Positions 35,797-48,384 of a DNA stretch of 64,000 bases are shown here, in pieces. Under the pieces are notes generated by a model. That model was not told where the DNA came from. It did no database searches and was given only the letters and a program-made list of their open reading frames with translations. Position 1 is the stretch's first letter. Each line of letters begins with the position of its first letter. Origin of the DNA: an uncultured Pelagibacteraceae bacterium (GTDB taxonomy: Bacteria > Pseudomonadota > Alphaproteobacteria > Pelagibacterales > Pelagibacteraceae); assembly GCA_902552985.1 (NCBI GenBank), contig CACDII010000004.1, positions 66,540 to 130,539 of the forward strand. Direction: 5' to 3'. The translations under genes and the position numbers were made by a program.

Positions 35797-37364
35797 TGTT
35801 AAAAAAAATACTAATCTTATTTAAAATAGCCAGAAAGTTAGCTCTTTCAGATGCTTTAAAAGTTGTTTCTAAAATTCACGAACCACCAATAATGGTCAAA
35901 ATTTTTTTCAACTTACTTTCAATTTCATTTTCTTCAAGAAAAGTAAATAATGAATTTTCCACAGATGAAGAAAAGTTATGTAAATCTATCGAGAGTATGG
36001 GAACTACTTTTATTAAATTAGGTCAATTTCTAGCTACAAGACCTGATATTATCGGTGAAGAATTATCAAAACAATTAGAAAAACTGCAAGATAAACTCCC
36101 TCCTTTTTCAACATCTAATACCAAAGAAATAATTAAAAAAAACTTAGGAAGTAATTTGTATAGTTCCATAATAAATTTAAGTGAACCTGTGGCTGCGGCT
36201 TCAGTAGCGCAAGTACATAAAGCACAAATTGATGATAATGGAATTATAAAAGATGTAGCAATTAAAATTTTAAGACCAAATATAAAAAAAACTTTTAATG
36301 AAGAAATTGATGCTTTGATGCTTCTTGCTTATTTTATTGAAGGTACTATAAAAAAAACGAAAAGACTTAAACTAGTAGAAGTCGCCTTTCTATTAAAAGA
36401 AATTACTAACCACGAAATGGACCTAAGATTTGAGGCTGCTGCTGCAAATGAATATTATGAAAATACAAAAAACGATCTTGGATTTCATGTTCCAAAAATA
36501 TATTGGAATTATACAAGTGAAGAAGTATTAACTTTAGATTGGGTTGAAGGAACATCTATAAGAGATAAAGAAATACTTGAAAATAAGAAAATAAATACAA
36601 AAACTATCGCTTCTGATATCATTCAACATTTTTTAAGACATGCTGTTCGTGATGGCTTTTTTCATGCAGACATGCATCAAGGAAATTTATTTATTGATAA
36701 TAGTGGTCGAATTGTTCCAATTGATTTTGGAATAATGGGAAGAATAAATAAATTAGACAGAAAATATTTAGCGGAAATATTATATGGTTTTATTCAAAGA
36801 GATTATAAAAAGGTTGCTGAAGTTCATATAGTTGCAGGTTTGGTACCACAAAATGTTCAAATTGGTGAATTAGCACAAGCTTTAAGGTCAATTGGAGAAC
36901 CAATATTTGGTCAATCTGTAAAGGATATTTCAGGTGGAAAGCTTCTAAAACAATTATTTGATGTGACTGCAAAATTTAATATGCAAACTCAACCTCAGCT
37001 ACTTCTTCTGCAAAAAACTATGGTTGTTGTTGAGGGCGTTGCCAGATCATTAAATCCTGAAACAAATATTTGGGACACTTCTAAACCAGTTCTTGAAAAA
37101 TGGTTAAAAGAAACAAAAGATCCCATTACTAGCATCGCTGATACAATAAAAGACTCTGCTGAAGTATTAAAAAGACTTCCAGAATTACCCAAAATTATGG
37201 ATAAAGCTAATCAAGCACTAACATTTATGGCCAGTGGTCAAATACCTCAAAATTCTAATTCGTATTCAGCTCTTAAAGAAAAGGAATTAGAAATGAAATC
37301 TTTTAAAAATCAAAGTATAATTGGATTATTATTGCTTGTATTTTTAGGATTCATAGTATTTTAA
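35796..37364 (+). CDS. ubiB: UbiB-family atypical kinase/ATPase (ubiquinone synthesis)
   Basis: Membrane-associated ADCK-like protein needed for coenzyme Q production. KxGQ motif GTTFIKLGQFLATRPDI near 70, the Ala-rich AAASVAQVHKAQ loop near 130, DGFFHADMHQGNLFID and IDFGIMG as catalytic and metal loops, and a C-terminal hydrophobic anchor. I prefer the ATG at 35796, one base into the ubiE stop, over one at 35784 inside ubiE; this gives 522 residues. Confidence 0.94.
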   Translation: MLKKILILFKIARKLALSDALKVVSKIHEPPIMVKIFFNLLSISFSSRKVNNEFSTDEEKLCKSIESMGTTFIKLGQFLATRPDIIGEELSKQLEKLQDKLPPFSTSNTKEIIKKNLGSNLYSSIINLSEPVAAASVAQVHKAQIDDNGIIKDVAIKILRPNIKKTFNEEIDALMLLAYFIEGTIKKTKRLKLVEVAFLLKEITNHEMDLRFEAAAANEYYENTKNDLGFHVPKIYWNYTSEEVLTLDWVEGTSIRDKEILENKKINTKTIASDIIQHFLRHAVRDGFFHADMHQGNLFIDNSGRIVPIDFGIMGRINKLDRKYLAEILYGFIQRDYKKVAEVHIVAGLVPQNVQIGELAQALRSIGEPIFGQSVKDISGGKLLKQLFDVTAKFNMQTQPQLLLLQKTMVVVEGVARSLNPETNIWDTSKPVLEKWLKETKDPITSIADTIKDSAEVLKRLPELPKIMDKANQALTFMASGQIPQNSNSYSALKEKELEMKSFKNQSIIGLLLLVFLGFIVF

Positions 37365-37372
37365 TTTAGACA

Positions 37373-38572
37373 ATGAATAATTTTGAAAATAAAAAAGTTT
37401 TGCTAATAATTTGTGGTGGAATAGCAGCATATAAAAGTTTGGAGTTAATAAGGCTTTTTAAAAAAAAGAATGCTTTTGTTAAAACAATTCTTACAAAAAA
37501 TGCAAATAAATTTGTAACACCACTTTCAGTTACATCTTTATCACAAGAAAAAGTTTATACTGATTTGTTTGATCATAAAAATGAATCTGAAATGGACCAT
37601 ATTTCACTTTCAAGATGGGCTGATTTTATTTTAATTGCACCAGCAACTGCAAATACTATTTCAAAATTAAGTTATGGGACCTCAGATGACCTAGCATCTA
37701 CTGTTATCTTAGCTTCAAATAAAAATATTTTTTTAGCTCCAGCCATGAATGTCAGAATGTGGGAACATCCTGCAAATAAAAAAAATTTACAAAAATTAAA
37801 AGATTTTGGTTATCAAATAATAGGACCTGAAATAGGTGATATGGCATGCGGAGAATATGGTGAGGGTAAAATGACAGACCCTGAAGATATAATTAACCAT
37901 CTTAGTAATTATTTAAACAATATAAATAAAAATAAAAAACTTAAGGCTTTAGTTACTGCTGGACCAACTCACGAATATATAGATCCTGTAAGATACATTT
38001 CGAACAAATCTAGTGGAAAACAAGGATATGAATTGGCAAAATCTCTAAAAAATAATGGTTTTGAAACAACATTAATTACTGGTCCTACGAATTTAGAACC
38101 AATTTTAGATATTAATTTAATTAAAGTAAATTCTGCAAAAGAAATGTTTGATGCAACTTTAAAAAATCTACCTACAGATGTAGCAATTTTTTCTGCTGCA
38201 GTTTCTGACTGGAAAATTCAAAATGTTGAAAAAAATAAAATAAAAAAAGATAAAAATATTAATTTAAAGTTGGAAAAAAATATAGACATCTTAGATTATG
38301 TTTCAAAACATAATTCCTTAAGACCCAAAATTGTAATTGGCTTTGCTGCTGAAACAAATAATTTAACTGAAAATTCAAAAAAAAAATTATCACAAAAAAA
38401 TTGTGATTGGATAGTTGCGAATGATGTTTCTGACTCCTCAATAGGTTTTGGTTCAGATTTCAATGAGGTTACAATTTTTTATAAAAATAAAGAACACGAA
38501 AAAATATCAAAAATGAAAAAATCTCTTTTAGCTGAAAAAATAGTTGAAAGAGTAATTTCTCAAATAAATTAA
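37373..38572 (+). CDS. coaBC: Bifunctional CoaBC (PPC synthetase/decarboxylase)
   Basis: Two steps of coenzyme A synthesis: joins cysteine to phosphopantothenate, then decarboxylates. The N-terminal flavin decarboxylase half shows ICGGIAAYKSLELIR near 12 and APAMNVRMWEHPA near 122; the C-terminal synthetase half has TAGPTHEYIDPVRYISNKSSGKQG near 200 and FAAET near 325. 399 residues, normal. Confidence 0.96.
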   Translation: MNNFENKKVLLIICGGIAAYKSLELIRLFKKKNAFVKTILTKNANKFVTPLSVTSLSQEKVYTDLFDHKNESEMDHISLSRWADFILIAPATANTISKLSYGTSDDLASTVILASNKNIFLAPAMNVRMWEHPANKKNLQKLKDFGYQIIGPEIGDMACGEYGEGKMTDPEDIINHLSNYLNNINKNKKLKALVTAGPTHEYIDPVRYISNKSSGKQGYELAKSLKNNGFETTLITGPTNLEPILDINLIKVNSAKEMFDATLKNLPTDVAIFSAAVSDWKIQNVEKNKIKKDKNINLKLEKNIDILDYVSKHNSLRPKIVIGFAAETNNLTENSKKKLSQKNCDWIVANDVSDSSIGFGSDFNEVTIFYKNKEHEKISKMKKSLLAEKIVERVISQIN

Positions 38573-38576
38573 TTTA

Positions 38577-39014
38577 ATGGTTAAAGTTTTAATAAAAAAA
38601 CTTGATCCAAAAGTTAAGTTACCATCATACAAAACAAAAGGTTCATCTGGAATGGATCTAATGGCTTTTATTAGTAATCCAATTAAAGTTCCGCCAAATA
38701 ATTCAGTATTAGTTCCTACAGGTTTGTCAATTGCGATTCCTGATGATGTTGAAATACAAATTAGACCCCGTTCAGGACTTGCAGCCAAATCTAACATTGG
38801 TATTTTAAACACGCCCGGCACTATTGATAGTGATTATAGAGGTGAATTAAAAATAATATTATTCAATCACGGTGGTAATGAATTTATTATAAACAATAAT
38901 GACAGAATAGCTCAAATGGTTCTTATGCCAATTTTAAAAATTGATTTTGAGGAAGTTGATGAGCTCCCAAATACTTTAAGAGGATCTGGAGGCTTTGGAT
39001 CAACAGGGAAATGA
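38577..39014 (+). CDS. dut: dUTP diphosphatase
   Basis: Hydrolyses dUTP to keep uracil out of DNA and supply dUMP. All five trimeric dUTPase motifs are present in 145 residues: SSGMDLMAF, RSGLAAKSNI, GTIDSDYRGEL, DRIAQMVL and RGSGGFGSTGK at the C-terminus. The stop overlaps the next start (ATGA). Confidence 0.97.
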   Translation: MVKVLIKKLDPKVKLPSYKTKGSSGMDLMAFISNPIKVPPNNSVLVPTGLSIAIPDDVEIQIRPRSGLAAKSNIGILNTPGTIDSDYRGELKIILFNHGGNEFIINNNDRIAQMVLMPILKIDFEEVDELPNTLRGSGGFGSTGK

Positions 39015-39766
39015 AAAATAGTTTAAATAAAAAAATCATCGAAAGATATTCTCGTCAAATTGTTCTTAAAAATATTGGAACTATTGGGCAAAAATTAATA
39101 TTAAATTCAAAAGTATTAATTATTGGGGCAGGTGGATTAGGGTGCCCTGTAGCAGATTATTTAAGTAGAGCAGGGGTAGGAACTTTAGGTATTGTCGACT
39201 ACGATAAAATAAGTTTATCAAATATTCACAGACAGTCATTGTATGATTCAAAAGATGTGGGTAAATTTAAAGTTGATATAATAAAAAAAAAAATAAAATT
39301 AATTAATCCATTAATAAAAATAAAAATATTTAAAAAAAAAATTTCTGATGAAAATATCGATAATTTAATTAAAAACTATGATATTATTGTAGATGGATCG
39401 GATAACTTTAAAACGAAATTTTTACTCAATAAATTTTCTATTAAACATAAAAAAATATTAATTGTTGGAGCGATAAGCAAATTTGATGGTCATGTTTTTA
39501 CTTTTGATTTTAAAAGTAAAAATGAGCCATGTTTAAAATGCTTCTATCAATCTGAACCTTCTGATGAAATATTAAATTGTGAAGCAGAAGGGATACTAGG
39601 TCCAGTTGCTGGAGTTGTTGGAAGTATTCAATCAATTGAGGTTTTAAATAAAATATTGAAAATTGGAAAAAATAATAATGGAACAATTTTGATTATTAAT
39701 TTAAGCGATCTTAATTTTAGAAAAGTAAAATTTAGTAAAAAACATAATTGCATATGTACAAAATAA
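39011..39766 (+). CDS. ThiF/MoeB/HesA-family adenylyltransferase
   Basis: E1-like enzyme that adenylates the C-terminus of a ubiquitin-like sulfur carrier (ThiS or MoaD). Nucleotide site IIGAGGLGCPVADYLSRAGVG near 38, SNIHRQSLYDSKDVGK near 75, zinc cysteines in EPCLKCF and the C-terminal CICTK. 251 residues is the size of the core MoeB/ThiF domain without a rhodanese domain. Whether it serves thiamine or molybdopterin cannot be told here. Confidence 0.9.
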   Translation: MKNSLNKKIIERYSRQIVLKNIGTIGQKLILNSKVLIIGAGGLGCPVADYLSRAGVGTLGIVDYDKISLSNIHRQSLYDSKDVGKFKVDIIKKKIKLINPLIKIKIFKKKISDENIDNLIKNYDIIVDGSDNFKTKFLLNKFSIKHKKILIVGAISKFDGHVFTFDFKSKNEPCLKCFYQSEPSDEILNCEAEGILGPVAGVVGSIQSIEVLNKILKIGKNNNGTILIINLSDLNFRKVKFSKKHNCICTK

Positions 39767-40203
39767 TTTTATTATTTTGCCTAACTCTTGTTCTTCAGTC
39801 TGTTACTTTTTCAGCTGAAAAAAATTATTTTCTTATATTAAAAAACAATAAAGTTAATGTAAGGTATGGACCAAGTTTGGATTACCCTATTAAATTTATT
39901 TATAAAAAAAAATTTCTACCAGTTCAAATAATAGATAAAAAAGAAAATTTTAGAAGAATAATAGACCATAAAAAAAATAGTGGTTGGATTCACAATTCTC
40001 AATTAAAAAAAGGTAAATCTTTTATTGCGTTGCAAGAAGAAATATTATTCACAAAACCTACCAAATATTCAAAACCGTTGGCAAAAATTTTGAAAGGAAA
40101 ACTATTAATAGCAAAAAAATGTAAAAATAATTGGTGCAAAATTAAAACAGATAAATATTCAGGGTGGATCCAAATAAAAAATATCTGGGGAAGTGTTAAT
40201 TAG
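39754..40203 (+). CDS. Secreted bacterial SH3-domain protein
   Basis: 149 residues from the ATG at 39754: signal peptide MYKIILLFCLTLVLQSVTFSA, then two SH3-like units (NKVNVRYGPSLDYPIKFIY ... GWIHNSQL, and LFTKPTKYSKPLAKILKG ... WCKIKTDKYSGWIQIKNIWG). SH3_4 family; proteins of this type are thought to bind peptidoglycan in the periplasm. It begins inside the 3' end of the ThiF-like gene and ends two bases before the convergent katG stop. Confidence 0.85.
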   Translation: MYKIILLFCLTLVLQSVTFSAEKNYFLILKNNKVNVRYGPSLDYPIKFIYKKKFLPVQIIDKKENFRRIIDHKKNSGWIHNSQLKKGKSFIALQEEILFTKPTKYSKPLAKILKGKLLIAKKCKNNWCKIKTDKYSGWIQIKNIWGSVN

Positions 40204-40204
40204 T

Positions 40205-42448
<2,244 letters not shown>

Positions 42449-42500
42449 TATAGCAGAATTGACCCAGTTCATTTAAATTTAGATTTTTTAATAGTTGAGA

Positions 42501-42947
42501 TTAATTACTATTTTCAACTTTAACTATAACTTCTATTGATTTAATCTTTTTTCCTGGCAAATTTTTTTTTATTTTAATTTTTTCAACGTCCTCATTTTTC
42601 AAATCTATAAGCTCATTAGTTTTTACATTAAGAAAATGATGATGGTCTGAAGTATTTGTATCGAAGTAACTCTTTTCTCGGTTTATTAATATTTCTTTTA
42701 AGTAACCTTTTTTTTTGAATGCGTGAACTGTATTATATATTGTTGCTAAAGAAACTTTTATTTTTGTTTTTTTCTTTAACAAATTATTTAAATGGTCTAT
42801 TGAAAAGTGAAAAGTATTCTTTCTATCAAATAATAATTCGCTAATTTGTATCCTTTGCTTAGTTGGCCTTAAGCCAGAAGATCTTAATTTTTCAACAAAT
42901 ACGTCTTTATTTTTCATTTTTTTGCCTAATTTATAAGTATTCTCCAT
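42501..42947 (-). CDS. irr: Irr-type Fur-family iron-response regulator
   Basis: Alphaproteobacterial repressor/activator that senses haem status and controls iron genes. Winged-helix part GLRPTKQRIQISELLF and KVSLATIYNTVHAFKKKGYLKEI, then the Irr-specific YFDTNTSDHHHF, whose three His distinguish Irr from Fur, Mur, PerR and Zur. No GCPWHD-type haem motif is seen. 148 residues from 42947; an ATG at 42917 would give 138. Divergent from fabA, an arrangement known in other alphaproteobacteria. Confidence 0.9.
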   Translation of the reverse strand: MENTYKLGKKMKNKDVFVEKLRSSGLRPTKQRIQISELLFDRKNTFHFSIDHLNNLLKKKTKIKVSLATIYNTVHAFKKKGYLKEILINREKSYFDTNTSDHHHFLNVKTNELIDLKNEDVEKIKIKKNLPGKKIKSIEVIVKVENSN

Positions 42948-42997
42948 AAATTGTATATTATAATCAAGCTAAATAAAGTAATAAATGCCTAATTTAT
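42923..42997 (+). repeat. 12-base direct repeat around the irr-fabA start region
   Basis: TGCCTAATTTAT occurs at 42923-42934 (within irr's first codons if 42947 is the start) and at 42986-42997 (ending in the fabA start codon). The 63-base spacing frames the divergent promoter. It may be a regulator site or chance. Confidence 0.3.
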
Positions 42998-43499
42998 GAT
43001 TAAAAAATCCTCATACAATTATGATGAATTAATTGATTGTGGAAACGGTAAGCTTTTTGGCCCAGGAAATGCAAAACTACCACTTCCTCCTATGCTGATG
43101 TTTGACAGAATAACAGAAATTAGCGAAAATAAGGGAGCTTATAAAAAAGGAGTAATTAAAGCAGTGTTAGACATAAAAGATAATCTTTGGTTTTTTAATT
43201 GCCACTTTAAAGATGATCCTGTCATGCCTGGTTGTTTGGGTTTAGATGCAATGTGGCAGTTAGTTGGATTTTATCTTGGATGGCTAGGTAATCCAGGAAA
43301 AGGAAGAGCGCTAGGAGTTGGAACTGTAAAATTTACTGGAGAAGTTTTAAAAAATATAAAAAAGGCAACTTACGAGATTAATATGAAAAGAATTCTTATA
43401 AAAGAAGGTACTACAGTTGGATTAGCAAATGGATCTCTTAAAGCTGATGAAAAAATAATATATTCAGCAGAAAATTTAAAAGTAGGATTGTTTAAATAA
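42996..43499 (+). CDS. fabA: 3-hydroxydecanoyl-ACP dehydratase/isomerase
   Basis: Introduces the double bond for unsaturated fatty acids at the C10 stage. Catalytic His in [25 protein letters not shown] near 70, with the Asp of that stretch as partner; 167 residues is normal. First gene of fabA-fabB-fabI; its stop overlaps the fabB start by one base. Confidence 0.96.
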   Translation: MIKKSSYNYDELIDCGNGKLFGPGNAKLPLPPMLMFDRITEISENKGAYKKGVIKAVLDIKDNLWFFNCHFKDDPVMPGCLGLDAMWQLVGFYLGWLGNPGKGRALGVGTVKFTGEVLKNIKKATYEINMKRILIKEGTTVGLANGSLKADEKIIYSAENLKVGLFK

Positions 43500-44710
43500 T
43501 GAAAAGAGTAGTTGTAACAGGTATTGGCGTTGTATCTTGTTTGGGGAATAATCAAGAAGAAGTTTATAAATCATTATTAAATTCTAAATCTGGGATTACG
43601 TTCTCTGAAGAATATAAGGAATATAATCTTAAAAGTAATATTCATGGTAAACCAAATATTAAACTAGAAGATCATGTTGATAGAAAATTTATAAGATTCA
43701 TGGGTCCTGGTTCAGCATATAATTATATATCTATGGCTGAGGCTGTAAAAGACTCAGGCTTAGATGAAAAGAATGTAAGTAACATCCATACAGGAATGAT
43801 TATGGGATCTGGAGGGCCATCAATTCAAAATGTTATTTTAGCTGCTGATAAAACAAGAGAAAAAAATCCAAAAAAAATGGGTCCTTTTGTTGTTCCAAGA
43901 ACAATGTCCAGCACGGCTTCAGCTACATTAGCTGTACCATTTAAAATTAAAGGAGTTAATTATACAATTAGTTCTGCATGTGCAACTAGTGGCCATTGTA
44001 TTGGAAATGCAATGGAATTAATTCAGCTTGGAAAACAAAAAATTATGTTTGCAGGTGGTAGCGATGAAGTTCATTATGCAATGACAGCAATGTTTGATGC
44101 TATGACGGCTTTATCATCTAAATATAATGATACTCCTGAAAAAGCGTCTAGACCCTATGATAAAACTAGAGATGGGTTCGTAATATCAGGTGGTGGAGGT
44201 GTTCTGGTTTTAGAAGAATATGAACATGCAAAAGCAAGAGGCGCAAAAATCTATGCAGAATTAACTGGATACGGTGCTACCTCTGATGGGTATGACATGG
44301 TAGCTCCTTCAGGCGAAGGTGCTATAAGATGTATGAAATTAGCATTAAGTACTAGTAAAAATAAGATTGATTATTTAAACACTCATGGAACATCAACTCC
44401 AGTTGGTGACATTACAGAACTTAAAGCAGTTGGAGAAGTATTTAAAGATAATATCCCTAAAATAAGCTCAACAAAATCATTATCTGGTCATTCGCTAGGC
44501 GCAACATCAGTACATGAAGCAGTTTATAGTTTAATAATGATGAAAAATAATTTTATTTCTGCCTCAGTAAATATTACGGATATGGATGATGAGGCAAAAA
44601 AGTATCCAATAGTAACAAAAGTAGAAAAAGACGTTACTTTAAATTCAGTAATGTCTAATAGTTTTGGGTTTGGTGGAACTAATGCAACTTTAGTTTTTGA
44701 AAAGGTCTAA
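43499..44710 (+). CDS. fabB: 3-oxoacyl-ACP synthase I
   Basis: Elongates the unsaturated intermediate made by FabA. Catalytic triad: Cys in [13 protein letters not shown] near 163, His in [11 protein letters not shown] near 298 and His in GHSLGATS near 334. 403 residues. The pairing with fabA in one operon identifies it as FabB and not FabF. Confidence 0.96.
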   Translation: MKRVVVTGIGVVSCLGNNQEEVYKSLLNSKSGITFSEEYKEYNLKSNIHGKPNIKLEDHVDRKFIRFMGPGSAYNYISMAEAVKDSGLDEKNVSNIHTGMIMGSGGPSIQNVILAADKTREKNPKKMGPFVVPRTMSSTASATLAVPFKIKGVNYTISSACATSGHCIGNAMELIQLGKQKIMFAGGSDEVHYAMTAMFDAMTALSSKYNDTPEKASRPYDKTRDGFVISGGGGVLVLEEYEHAKARGAKIYAELTGYGATSDGYDMVAPSGEGAIRCMKLALSTSKNKIDYLNTHGTSTPVGDITELKAVGEVFKDNIPKISSTKSLSGHSLGATSVHEAVYSLIMMKNNFISASVNITDMDDEAKKYPIVTKVEKDVTLNSVMSNSFGFGGTNATLVFEKV

Positions 44711-44713
44711 TTT

Positions 44714-45499
44714 ATGAGTCTAATGAAGGGTAAAAAAGGTTTGATAATGGGTGTTGCTAATGAAAGATCAATAGCATGGGGTATTTCACAGAAGCTTGCA
44801 GAAGCTGGGGCTGAACTGGCATTTACTTATCTTGGAGATGCACTAAAAAAAAGAGTAGTTCCATTAGCAGAAAAATTAAACTCTAAAGTCACTTTCAGTT
44901 GTGATGTAGAAAAAAAAGAAGAAGTTATTAAACTATTTGAGGATATTAAATCAACTTGGGGTCAAATAGACTTCGTTGTTCATGCCGTTGCTTTTTCAGA
45001 TAAATCTGAATTATCAGGTGAATATTTAAATACTACTAGAGAAAATTTTTTACGAAGTATGTTAATTTCATGCTTTTCATTTACTGAAGTTGCAAAAGAA
45101 GCTTCTAAGATAATGAATAAAAATGGAAGTATGCTTACATTGACATATGAATCCAATAAAGCTATTCCAAATTATAATGTAATGGGAGTATGCAAATCTG
45201 CACTTGAAGCTAGTGTTAAATATCTTGCAAGAGACTTGGGTGCAAAAGGAATTAGAGTAAATGCAATAAGCGCTGGACCTATTAAGACTTTAGCGGCCTC
45301 TGCAATAGGTGATGCAAAATTCCTGTATAAATGGAATGAGGATCATTCCTTTTTAAAAAGAAATGTTGATATTCATGATGTTGGAAATTCAGCTTTATAC
45401 TTACTAAGTGATCTTGGAGGTGGAGTTACTGGTGAAATTCACTATGTAGACGCTGGGTACAATAAAGTTGGAATGCCTGATCCAAAAAATATAAAATAA
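44714..45499 (+). CDS. fabI: Enoyl-ACP reductase
   Basis: NADH-dependent last step of each fatty acid elongation cycle. Nucleotide site GLIMGVANERSIAWGIS near residue 10; catalytic Tyr-x6-Lys in YNVMGVCKSALEASVKYLARDLG near 155. 261 residues, normal for FabI. Third gene of the fab operon, ending directly against the convergent bcp stop. Confidence 0.96.
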   Translation: MSLMKGKKGLIMGVANERSIAWGISQKLAEAGAELAFTYLGDALKKRVVPLAEKLNSKVTFSCDVEKKEEVIKLFEDIKSTWGQIDFVVHAVAFSDKSELSGEYLNTTRENFLRSMLISCFSFTEVAKEASKIMNKNGSMLTLTYESNKAIPNYNVMGVCKSALEASVKYLARDLGAKGIRVNAISAGPIKTLAASAIGDAKFLYKWNEDHSFLKRNVDIHDVGNSALYLLSDLGGGVTGEIHYVDAGYNKVGMPDPKNIK

Positions 45500-45967
45500 T
45501 TATATTTTTTTTACTTCATCAAAAACTTCTTTTGCATGGTCTTTCACTCTAACATTAGACCATATTTTATGAATTTTTCCTTTTGAATTAATTAAAAATG
45601 TAGTTCTAATAATTCCCATATATTTTTTTCCTAAAAAAGTTTTTTTTCCCCAAACACCATACTTTTTTATAACCGATAACTTTTCATCAGATAGTAGGTT
45701 AAATTTTAACTTATATTTTTTTTTAAATTTTAAGTGACTTTCTATGCTATCTTTAGAAATGCCAAGTACTATAGCATTATTTTTATTTATTAAATTATTT
45801 AGTTTACTAAAATCTTTCGACTCAATAGTACAGCCTGGTGTATCATCTTTAGGATAAAAATATAAAATTATATTTTTATTCTTAATTTTATTTAGCTCGA
45901 AAATAGTATTATCTGTACTAGGTAGTTTAAAATTTGGAGATTTATTTTTCTCTTTTAATTGCATCAT
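45500..45967 (-). CDS. bcp: Peroxiredoxin, Bcp/PrxQ family (single cysteine)
   Basis: Thiol peroxidase. YPKDDTPGCTIESKDF carries the peroxidatic Cys46, the only cysteine in the 155 residues; the resolving Cys found five residues later in E. coli Bcp is replaced (Lys-Asp region). It therefore must be recycled by another thiol. A second peroxide defence beside katG. A second Met directly follows the first, so the start is certain to one codon. Confidence 0.92.
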   Translation of the reverse strand: MMQLKEKNKSPNFKLPSTDNTIFELNKIKNKNIILYFYPKDDTPGCTIESKDFSKLNNLINKNNAIVLGISKDSIESHLKFKKKYKLKFNLLSDEKLSVIKKYGVWGKKTFLGKKYMGIIRTTFLINSKGKIHKIWSNVRVKDHAKEVFDEVKKI

Positions 45968-45972
45968 TTTTA

Positions 45973-45999
45973 AAGGGATAACTTATTAGGTTACCCCTT
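45973..45999 (-). terminator. Hairpin between the small periplasmic gene and bcp
   Basis: Arms 45973-45982 and 45990-45999 pair at nine of ten positions around a 7-base loop. On the minus strand only a short TTT and A-rich sequence follow before the bcp ATG, so it is a weak terminator or a leader structure of bcp. Confidence 0.45.
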
Positions 46000-46010
46000 A
46001 TAAATTTTTA

Positions 46011-46217
46011 TTAGTTCTTAAATAATTGCATAGCTTTTGCAAATAACTCGTCTGATTTAGCATGATCGCCAGCTTCATGTGCTTTCATAGCTTGATCACG
46101 AAGTTTTTGTACTTCTTCAATCTTTGTATCTATTTTTGACGCCATTGTCATACAAGAACTTGCATACAAAGAAGTAGTAAAAAAAACTAAAAATATACTT
46201 AAAATAATTTTCTTCAT
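46011..46217 (-). CDS. Small secreted helical protein (68 residues)
   Basis: Signal peptide MKKIILSIFLVFFTTSLYAS, then a mature part of about 48 residues: SCMTMASKIDTKIEEVQKLRDQAMKAHEAGDHAKSDE in outline, an Ala-, Lys- and Glu-rich helical hairpin like half a TPR motif. No function recognised. The ribosome site AAGGAGGAA (46221-46229) is among the strongest in the window, so the protein is probably abundant in the periplasm. It lies alone between pnp and bcp. Confidence 0.8.
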   Translation of the reverse strand: MKKIILSIFLVFFTTSLYASSCMTMASKIDTKIEEVQKLRDQAMKAHEAGDHAKSDELFAKAMQLFKN

Positions 46218-46311
46218 ATTTTCCTCCTTAACTAATTAAATATGCTAACTTTTTAGGATTTGTTTATCTGTTTTTGTCACAGAGACATTAATGTAACTTA
46301 AATAAAATAAA

Positions 46312-48384
46312 CTAAATAGATGCCTGTTTTATTGATAATTTAACTTTACCTCTGTCAAAACCAATAACTTTTACTTTAACTTCATCGCCTTCTTTTACAA
46401 CATCGGTGACTTTAGCAACCCTTTTTTCTGCTAATTCAGAAATATGAACAAGTCCATCTTGTTTTCCTAAAAAATTAACAAATGCTCCAAATTCCATAAT
46501 TTTCATAACTTTACCATTATAGATCTTATTTAATTCAGCTTTTGCAGTTAGGTCTTTGATAAATTGTAAAGCAATATTTCTAGATTCTTCATCAGGTGCT
46601 GCAACTGTAACTACTCCTTCGTCATTTACATCAACCTTCGCTCCTGATTTTTCTACTATTTCTCTTATTGTTGCGCCACCTTTTCCAATCACAGTAGCAA
46701 TATCTTTTTTATCTACAGTAATTTTTTCCATTTTTGGAGTGTGTTTACCAACTTCTGCTCTAGATTTATCCAAAGCTTTATTCATCTCTCCAAGTATATG
46801 AACTCTACCATCTTTGGCTTGTTTTAAAGCTTGTTCCATTATTTCAAATGTAATTCCTGTAATTTTAATATCCATTTGAAGAGATGTTATTCCATTTTTT
46901 GTCCCTGCAACTTTAAAATCCATATCACCAAGATGGTCTTCATCTCCCAAAATATCAGATAAAACACTAAAATCTTTTCCTTCTTTTATTAATCCCATTG
47001 CAATACCAGCGACTGGTTCTTTTATGGGAACACCTGCATCCATTAATGCTAATGAAGTTCCACAAACTGTTGCCATTGAAGATGATCCATTAGATTCTGT
47101 AATTTCTGATACAATTCTAAACGTGTAAGGAAAACTTTCTTTTGAAGGCAAGGATGACTTAATGGCCCTCCAAGCTAATTTTCCATGTCCTATCTCTCTT
47201 CTACCTGTTCCTATTCTACCAGTTTCTCCAACTGAAAACGGTGGAAAATTATAATGTAGCATAAATCTTTCTCTAACCAATCCATCCAATGACTCAATTC
47301 TTTGTTCGTCATCTGATGTTCCAAGAGTTGTTGTAACAATTGCTTGAGTTTCGCCTCTTGTAAATAATGCTGAACCATGAACTCTAGGTAAAATACCAAC
47401 TTCGCACATTATTGGTCTCACATCAGACAATCCTCTGCCATCAATACGACTTTTATTTTTTAATATATTTGTCCTAACAATTTTCTTTTCTAAATTTTTA
47501 AGCTCATAGTTAACATCAAGTTCTGATATATTTTCGTCTTCTTCATATAGTTTCTTAGCTTTTTCGGTAATTATAGAAATAAGGTTAGATCTTTCTTTTT
47601 TATCTTTAATTGAAAAAGCTTTTTCTAAATCTTTAGTGAACTCTTTTTCTAATTTTTTCTTAACTTGTGAAAGATCTTTTTTTTCTATTTCCCAGTCAGG
47701 TTTTTTACATTCTTTAGCAAGTTCTTCAATAGCCTTAACTATCGGAACAAAATTTTCATGTCCAAACTTTACTGCATCAAGCATTTGTTCTTCTGTTAGA
47801 CCGTTTGCTTCTGACTCAACCATTAAAACTGCATCTTTTGTTCCTGCTACTACAAGGTCTAATTTAGATTTTTCTAATTCTACTTTAGATGGATTTAAAA
47901 TATATTTTCCATCAATAAATCCAACTCTAGATGCACCGACCGGACCAAGAAATGGCATTCCAGAGATCGCTAAAGCAGCTGAAGATGCTATTATTGATAA
48001 AATATCAGCCTCATTTTCTTTGTCATAAGAAATTACTGTTGGTAATAATTGAACTTCATTTCTAAATTCATCAGGAAATAAAGGTCTGATAGGTCTATCA
48101 ATCAATCTTGAAATTAAAGTTTCGCTTTCAGTAGGTCTTGCTTCTCTCTTAAAATATCCACCTGGAATTCTACCAGCGGCATAATATTTTTCTTGGTAAT
48201 TTACTGATAGAGGAAAATAGTCTACCTCAGGATTTACTTTTTTTGCACCAACGACTGTAGCCATAACTACAGTTTCTCCACATTGTGCAATTATTGCTCC
48301 ATCAGCCTGTCTAGCAATTTTACCAGTCTCTAATGTAATTTTTTTCCCACCTATTTTTATTTCTTTTTTAAAAACTTTAAACAT
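46312..48384 (-). CDS. pnp: Polynucleotide phosphorylase
   Basis: 3'-5' phosphorolytic exoribonuclease of mRNA decay. Two RNase PH-like domains (first at 10-140, second from about 310 with the [13 protein letters not shown] segment and [20 protein letters not shown] with [19 protein letters not shown]), then a KH domain ([15 protein letters not shown]) and an S1 domain ([30 protein letters not shown]). 690 residues, normal. Follows rpsO on the same strand. Confidence 0.97.
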   Translation of the reverse strand: MFKVFKKEIKIGGKKITLETGKIARQADGAIIAQCGETVVMATVVGAKKVNPEVDYFPLSVNYQEKYYAAGRIPGGYFKREARPTESETLISRLIDRPIRPLFPDEFRNEVQLLPTVISYDKENEADILSIIASSAALAISGMPFLGPVGASRVGFIDGKYILNPSKVELEKSKLDLVVAGTKDAVLMVESEANGLTEEQMLDAVKFGHENFVPIVKAIEELAKECKKPDWEIEKKDLSQVKKKLEKEFTKDLEKAFSIKDKKERSNLISIITEKAKKLYEEDENISELDVNYELKNLEKKIVRTNILKNKSRIDGRGLSDVRPIMCEVGILPRVHGSALFTRGETQAIVTTTLGTSDDEQRIESLDGLVRERFMLHYNFPPFSVGETGRIGTGRREIGHGKLAWRAIKSSLPSKESFPYTFRIVSEITESNGSSSMATVCGTSLALMDAGVPIKEPVAGIAMGLIKEGKDFSVLSDILGDEDHLGDMDFKVAGTKNGITSLQMDIKITGITFEIMEQALKQAKDGRVHILGEMNKALDKSRAEVGKHTPKMEKITVDKKDIATVIGKGGATIREIVEKSGAKVDVNDEGVVTVAAPDEESRNIALQFIKDLTAKAELNKIYNGKVMKIMEFGAFVNFLGKQDGLVHISELAEKRVAKVTDVVKEGDEVKVKVIGFDRGKVKLSIKQASI

